Positions 6,504 to 9,051 of a stretch of DNA of 9,051 nt are shown here, piece after piece. The number at the start of each line of letters is the position of its first letter. Positions within the stretch are counted from its first letter, which is position 1. The notes under the pieces were generated by a model. It had not been told where the DNA came from and did not search any database. It saw nothing but the letters and a program-made list of their open reading frames with translations. The position numbers were made by a program, and so were the translations under genes. This DNA is from CAYRUP01 sp964489265 (lineage in GTDB: Bacteria > Pseudomonadota > Gammaproteobacteria > DSM-16500), in NCBI GenBank assembly GCA_964489265.1, contig CAZAXX010000084.1:1-9051 (forward strand), given 5' to 3'.

Positions 6504-7562
6504 TTAACTACCCATTGCCATACCGGTTAAATAAATTCCTCTGATAATAACAATAATTAAATACGCACCCACTGCGAGCAATGCACCGCCAAATATTTTT
6601 GAAATTAATGCGAGTGTTTTTGTACTTTCTTCCGCACCACGTACGCCCATACGTACTAAACCATGTTCGAAACCTTTCACTTCTGCCATGACGCGCAGAC
6701 GTAAAATACTTTTATCTTCAATCAATCCTGTTGATAAAACATCCGCTATATTTCCTTTACCCATCGCCATCAAGTGTTCCATCATGACAAGATGCGATGC
6801 GATATAAGGATTGGCCTGATATTGCATGACTTTAATTGCGTTTTTAAATACAACACCATTTGCAACGAGTAGTCCCAAAGTTTCCATGACTCGTGCGGCA
6901 GCAAATCGTCTATAAATATTGAAAGGAAAAATTCTATCGATGACTGGGCGTAACTCTCCAACATAGTTAGTCATTATCCGGCGTATGATGAATGCAGCTA
7001 CAATGAGAGCAATAAGCATTACCCACCATCCATTTTTAATCATTTCTGCTGTATGAACAAAGTCGCGTCCGGCTTGTGGCCATTGGTCCATTGGTTTTAT
7101 ATCTTGAAACTGAACGAATACAGAACCGTTCAGGTACACAATAATGCTGCAAGCGATGGTAATAACCATCAAAGGATAAGTCACAGCACTAATCACAGCA
7201 CCTAACGCACCACTTTGTTGTCCTAATGTTTTAATTGCGGATTTGAGAGTTTCGACTAATGCGCCGCCTTCTTCACCGACACGAATAATTTCTACTACGT
7301 TAATAGAAAACCAGTCACGCATACCATCTGCTAATGCCTGACCTTCTGAAATTTTTTGTGCTATAGATAAAGCAACATCTCTTGTTATTCCAGTCGTGGC
7401 TTGCGCCATCATTTCAATAGCTCTGTTGGCTGGAATACCATCGGAGACCAGCGTATATAAATCTTCAAGGAAAGCGAGCTGAGATTTTCCACCGAATTGT
7501 AAACGCTTTAAACGTTGCAAGAACCTGCCAGACGTTGCCGACGTTTCGCCATATTCTGCCAT
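6504..7562 (-). CDS. pilR: PilR/GspF-family inner-membrane platform protein
   Basis: This 352-aa protein is the polytopic inner-membrane component on which pilins are assembled and which the PilQ ATPase turns or pushes. It shows the duplicated GspF fold. The first cytoplasmic helical domain (about 25-118) includes 'IIRVGEEGGALVETL' (92-106). A membrane segment lies at about 121-145 and another at about 179-195. The second cytoplasmic domain (about 215-318) has 'MGVRGAEESTKTLALI', and a last membrane helix lies at about 322-345. The length is normal for R64 PilR/BfpE-type proteins. The ATG is preceded by AGAGAG at 6 nt. Upstream it is separated from pilQ by the 163-bp palindrome, which ends 24 bp before the start and leaves the RBS intact. 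Confidence 0.93.
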   Translation of the reverse strand: MAEYGETSATSGRFLQRLKRLQFGGKSQLAFLEDLYTLVSDGIPANRAIEMMAQATTGITRDVALSIAQKISEGQALADGMRDWFSINVVEIIRVGEEGGALVETLKSAIKTLGQQSGALGAVISAVTYPLMVITIACSIIVYLNGSVFVQFQDIKPMDQWPQAGRDFVHTAEMIKNGWWVMLIALIVAAFIIRRIMTNYVGELRPVIDRIFPFNIYRRFAAARVMETLGLLVANGVVFKNAIKVMQYQANPYIASHLVMMEHLMAMGKGNIADVLSTGLIEDKSILRLRVMAEVKGFEHGLVRMGVRGAEESTKTLALISKIFGGALLAVGAYLIIVIIRGIYLTGMAMGS

Positions 7563-7583
7563 ATCGATCTCTCTTCTGAGTGA

Positions 7584-7712
7584 CTAGGGTCTGTTTACAA
7601 TTGGTTTGAGGAGTTTAAAAAGCGGTAGAATCGGCCAAAATCGTCGCAAATTTTCGTTAAATAGCCATGCTATTCGCCTCAAATTTGCGACGATTTTGAC
7701 TCGATTCCCCAT
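7584..7712 (-). CDS. 42-aa basic small protein encoded inside the palindromic element
   Basis: A complete small ORF runs from ATG (7710-7712) to TAG (7584-7586) on the operon strand. GAGGAG (7721-7726) stands 8 nt before the ATG, the best Shine-Dalgarno in the window. The peptide has nine Lys/Arg against one Glu, alternating with hydrophobic residues, and an internal near-repeat (NLRRIAWL at 10-17 and NLRRFWPI at 21-28) that arises from half-symmetric arms of the palindrome. It ends 'LLKPIVNRP'. The last full codon uses the element's terminal bases and the TAG is completed by the flanking G. I do not recognise a family. It could be a fortuitous ORF in a palindrome, but the RBS, length and exact fit make translation plausible. 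It sits between pilQ and pilR. Confidence 0.45.
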   Translation of the reverse strand: MGNRVKIVANLRRIAWLFNENLRRFWPILPLFKLLKPIVNRP

Positions 7713-7748
7713 TTTTTAAACTCCTCAAACCAATTGTAAACAGACCCT
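7586..7748. mobile_element. 163-bp palindromic MITE-like element between pilQ and pilR
   Basis: The element is a near-complete palindrome centred at 7667. The outer arms pair perfectly over 36 bp (7586-7621 with 7713-7748, ends AGGGTCTG/CAGACCCT). A second perfect 17-bp pair is 7637-7653 with 7681-7697 (AAAATCGTCGCAAATTT). The centre is AATAGC-CAT-GCTATT (7660-7674). It has no transposase, so a non-autonomous element or repeat is the natural reading. A TA is present at one edge (7585-7586) and TG at the other, which would fit a decayed TA target duplication of IS630/Tc1-type transposases; this is an inference. It was inserted 2 bp after the pilQ stop within an operon. The transcript would fold into a long hairpin there. 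Confidence 0.8.
7721..7726 (-). promoter_or_regulatory. Shine-Dalgarno inside the palindromic element
   Basis: GAGGAG on the minus strand, followed by the 8-nt spacer TTTAAAAA and ATG. It is part of the terminal inverted repeat, so the same hexamer is present in the other arm, where the sequence differs at the ATG position (GCGG instead of ATGGGG) and gives no ORF. Confidence 0.5.
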
Positions 7749-7750
7749 GG

Positions 7751-9051
7751 TTATTGATATTTGTAAACGCTGGCTTTGGTTGAAGGATTGATGGGACCAA
7801 CGACTTTTTCAGCATCGAATGGATCGCAAATACCTTCTCTTATCAGTTGCACAGCGCGCCCATGAAAATCCATCCAACCGTTGGCTAATAAATATTTTTC
7901 CCAATTAAGCGTATCACATTTTTGAATAAATTGACGGCCTTCTTCATCAACCCATACCACTTCGGCACACACTGTTCGTCCGCCTACAGCACTTCCATGA
8001 CAACTCGGACAACCAGGTCCGCGTGCGCGTGCAGTATCAACAATATCTTTGCCAAGCACTGCTTCCCAATCAGGAATAAATTGTTGGTGCTTGGGAGAGC
8101 TTCGCAATGGAATTGCGCATTTTTGGCAGACTGTCGGAATAAGACGTTGACATAACAAGCAACGGAGTACGCTGCTATCACTCAACATCACTGGTGAAAT
8201 ACCCATATCAACTAAGCGCGTAATAATAGCGGTGGCACGATTTGTATGTAATGTTGTTAAAACTAAGTGACCGGTAATGGATGCGCGCACCATTACACTC
8301 GCCGTATCTTCATCGCGCATTTCGCCTAAGATAATAACATCTGGATCCATACGCAAAGCAGCGCGTCCCATGCTTGCAAAACTACGATCTTCTTTTTCGG
8401 TATTCACGGGAACTTGCGTTGCTTCTTCAACAACTTTTTCAACTGGATCTTCAATGGAATATAATTTTTGTGATGACTCGACCATTTCCATACAAGCAGC
8501 TAGCGTTGTTGTTTTACCAGAACCTGTGGGGCCCGCCACGATAATTGCACCGAATGGCAACTTGAGTGCCATTTTGATAATTTCAATTTGTTTAGGTGTA
8601 TAACCTAATTGTTCCAGTGTGTTTACTTTTTCTTGGCCCGTCGCCAAGATACGCATGACCATGTCAAAGCCACCATGCGCTGGTACGCTAGCCAAACGCA
8701 AACGGATATCTTTACCATTCATTTTTAATGGCATAGATGCATCTTGTGGAACAAGTGGATTGAAATGTGAAGTGGCATGATCGGTTTCTTTATTGAAAGC
8801 AACTGAAGCGAGCTCTCTGCCTAATTTTTCTGACCATTCTGCATAAACACGCAATTCACCATTTTGGCGCATGCGAATTTTGGTATAGGTTTGTCGTACT
8901 TGAATATGGATATCACTTACATTTTGTTGAACTGCTTCAAAAACTAAATCGCGTAAATGTCGTTGCTGATCACTGAAGGTAGCGCTCGTTTCACCTTTCA
9001 CTTTTTTTGCTGCATCTTCTTCTTGACCGCTTGCCAGCAACAATTTAACAA
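7751..9051 (-). CDS. pilQ: PilQ assembly ATPase (GspE/VirB11 family), N-terminus cut by window edge
   Basis: This is the cytoplasmic ATPase that powers pilin assembly through PilR. The reading frame is open to the right edge. TTG codons at 9041-9043 and nearby are not convincing starts, so the gene probably begins outside the window; R64 PilQ is longer, at about 500 residues. Counting from position 9043: the N2-type domain has 'NVSDIHIQVR' (41-50), Walker A is GPTGSGKT (171-178), the Asp box is 'YSIEDPVE' (195-202), Walker B is 'VIILGEMRD' (236-244), and the His box is 'TGHLVLTTLHT' (257-267). A tetracysteine Zn-binding pair follows, C306-x2-C309 and C345-x2-C348. All the catalytic landmarks are intact. 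The C-terminal tail (about 365-430) is typical of the PilQ/BfpD side of the family. Its stop is followed 2 bp later by the palindromic element. Confidence 0.93.
   Translation of the reverse strand, partial: VKLLLASGQEEDAAKKVKGETSATFSDQQRHLRDLVFEAVQQNVSDIHIQVRQTYTKIRMRQNGELRVYAEWSEKLGRELASVAFNKETDHATSHFNPLVPQDASMPLKMNGKDIRLRLASVPAHGGFDMVMRILATGQEKVNTLEQLGYTPKQIEIIKMALKLPFGAIIVAGPTGSGKTTTLAACMEMVESSQKLYSIEDPVEKVVEEATQVPVNTEKEDRSFASMGRAALRMDPDVIILGEMRDEDTASVMVRASITGHLVLTTLHTNRATAIITRLVDMGISPVMLSDSSVLRCLLCQRLIPTVCQKCAIPLRSSPKHQQFIPDWEAVLGKDIVDTARARGPGCPSCHGSAVGGRTVCAEVVWVDEEGRQFIQKCDTLNWEKYLLANGWMDFHGRAVQLIREGICDPFDAEKVVGPINPSTKASVYKYQ

Noticed and set aside
7667..7699. Plus-strand ORF in the other arm of the palindrome
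   Set aside because: It starts at the central ATG and stops after 10 codons, with no SD; only the minus strand has the full 42-codon frame.
8277..8603. Plus-strand ORF of 108 codons inside pilQ
   Set aside because: It lies fully antisense to the conserved Walker A/Walker B part of the ATPase, whose strong codon constraint leaves an open antisense frame.

Overview
This window carries most of the core of a type IVB pilus assembly locus of the R64 thin-pilus/TCP/BFP kind. All eight pilus-type genes are on the minus strand, so transcription runs from the right edge to the left. The order in transcription is: PilQ ATPase (cut by the right edge), PilR inner-membrane platform, two large prepilins, then a short TcpQ/PilL-type periplasmic protein, the PilN lipoprotein secretin, PilO and PilP. 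The moderately AT-rich DNA and the R64-like gene set suggest a gammaproteobacterium. The abundance of palindromic repeats next to genes would fit a Legionellales/Coxiellales-type genome, but that placement is an inference with low confidence.

Layout: (a) 4436-9051 is a first unit, pilQ-pilR-prepilin-prepilin, whose promoter lies beyond the right edge. It ends at a clear rho-independent terminator (4370-4395, minus). (b) 93-4227 is a second unit, pilL(TcpQ)-pilN-pilO-pilP, with a candidate sigma70 promoter at 4283-4312. Its genes overlap by 1-4 nt or are 3 nt apart, which suggests translational coupling. (c) Three palindromic repeats sit within 15 bp of gene ends: 1-78 behind pilP, a 163-bp perfect-ended palindrome (7586-7748) inserted 2 bp behind the pilQ stop, and an 18-bp TA-flanked remnant (4421-4438) that overlaps the stop codon of the second prepilin.

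How the genes should work together: the PilQ ATPase drives prepilin assembly on the PilR platform. PilO and PilP are inner-membrane/periplasmic alignment proteins. The TcpQ-domain protein and the PilN lipoprotein form the outer-membrane gate. Compared with the R64 order (L-M-N-O-P-Q-R-S-T-U-V), the locus is permuted, split in two, and lacks visible pilM, pilT (lytic transglycosylase), pilU (prepilin peptidase) and any compact major pilin. Those parts must be elsewhere if the system works.

The least expected feature is in the 163-bp palindrome. On the operon strand it contains a complete 42-codon ORF with a textbook Shine-Dalgarno (GAGGAG, 8 nt before ATG) and a stop formed exactly at the element's edge. 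It therefore looks like a MITE-like element that brings a translatable small basic peptide into the operon.
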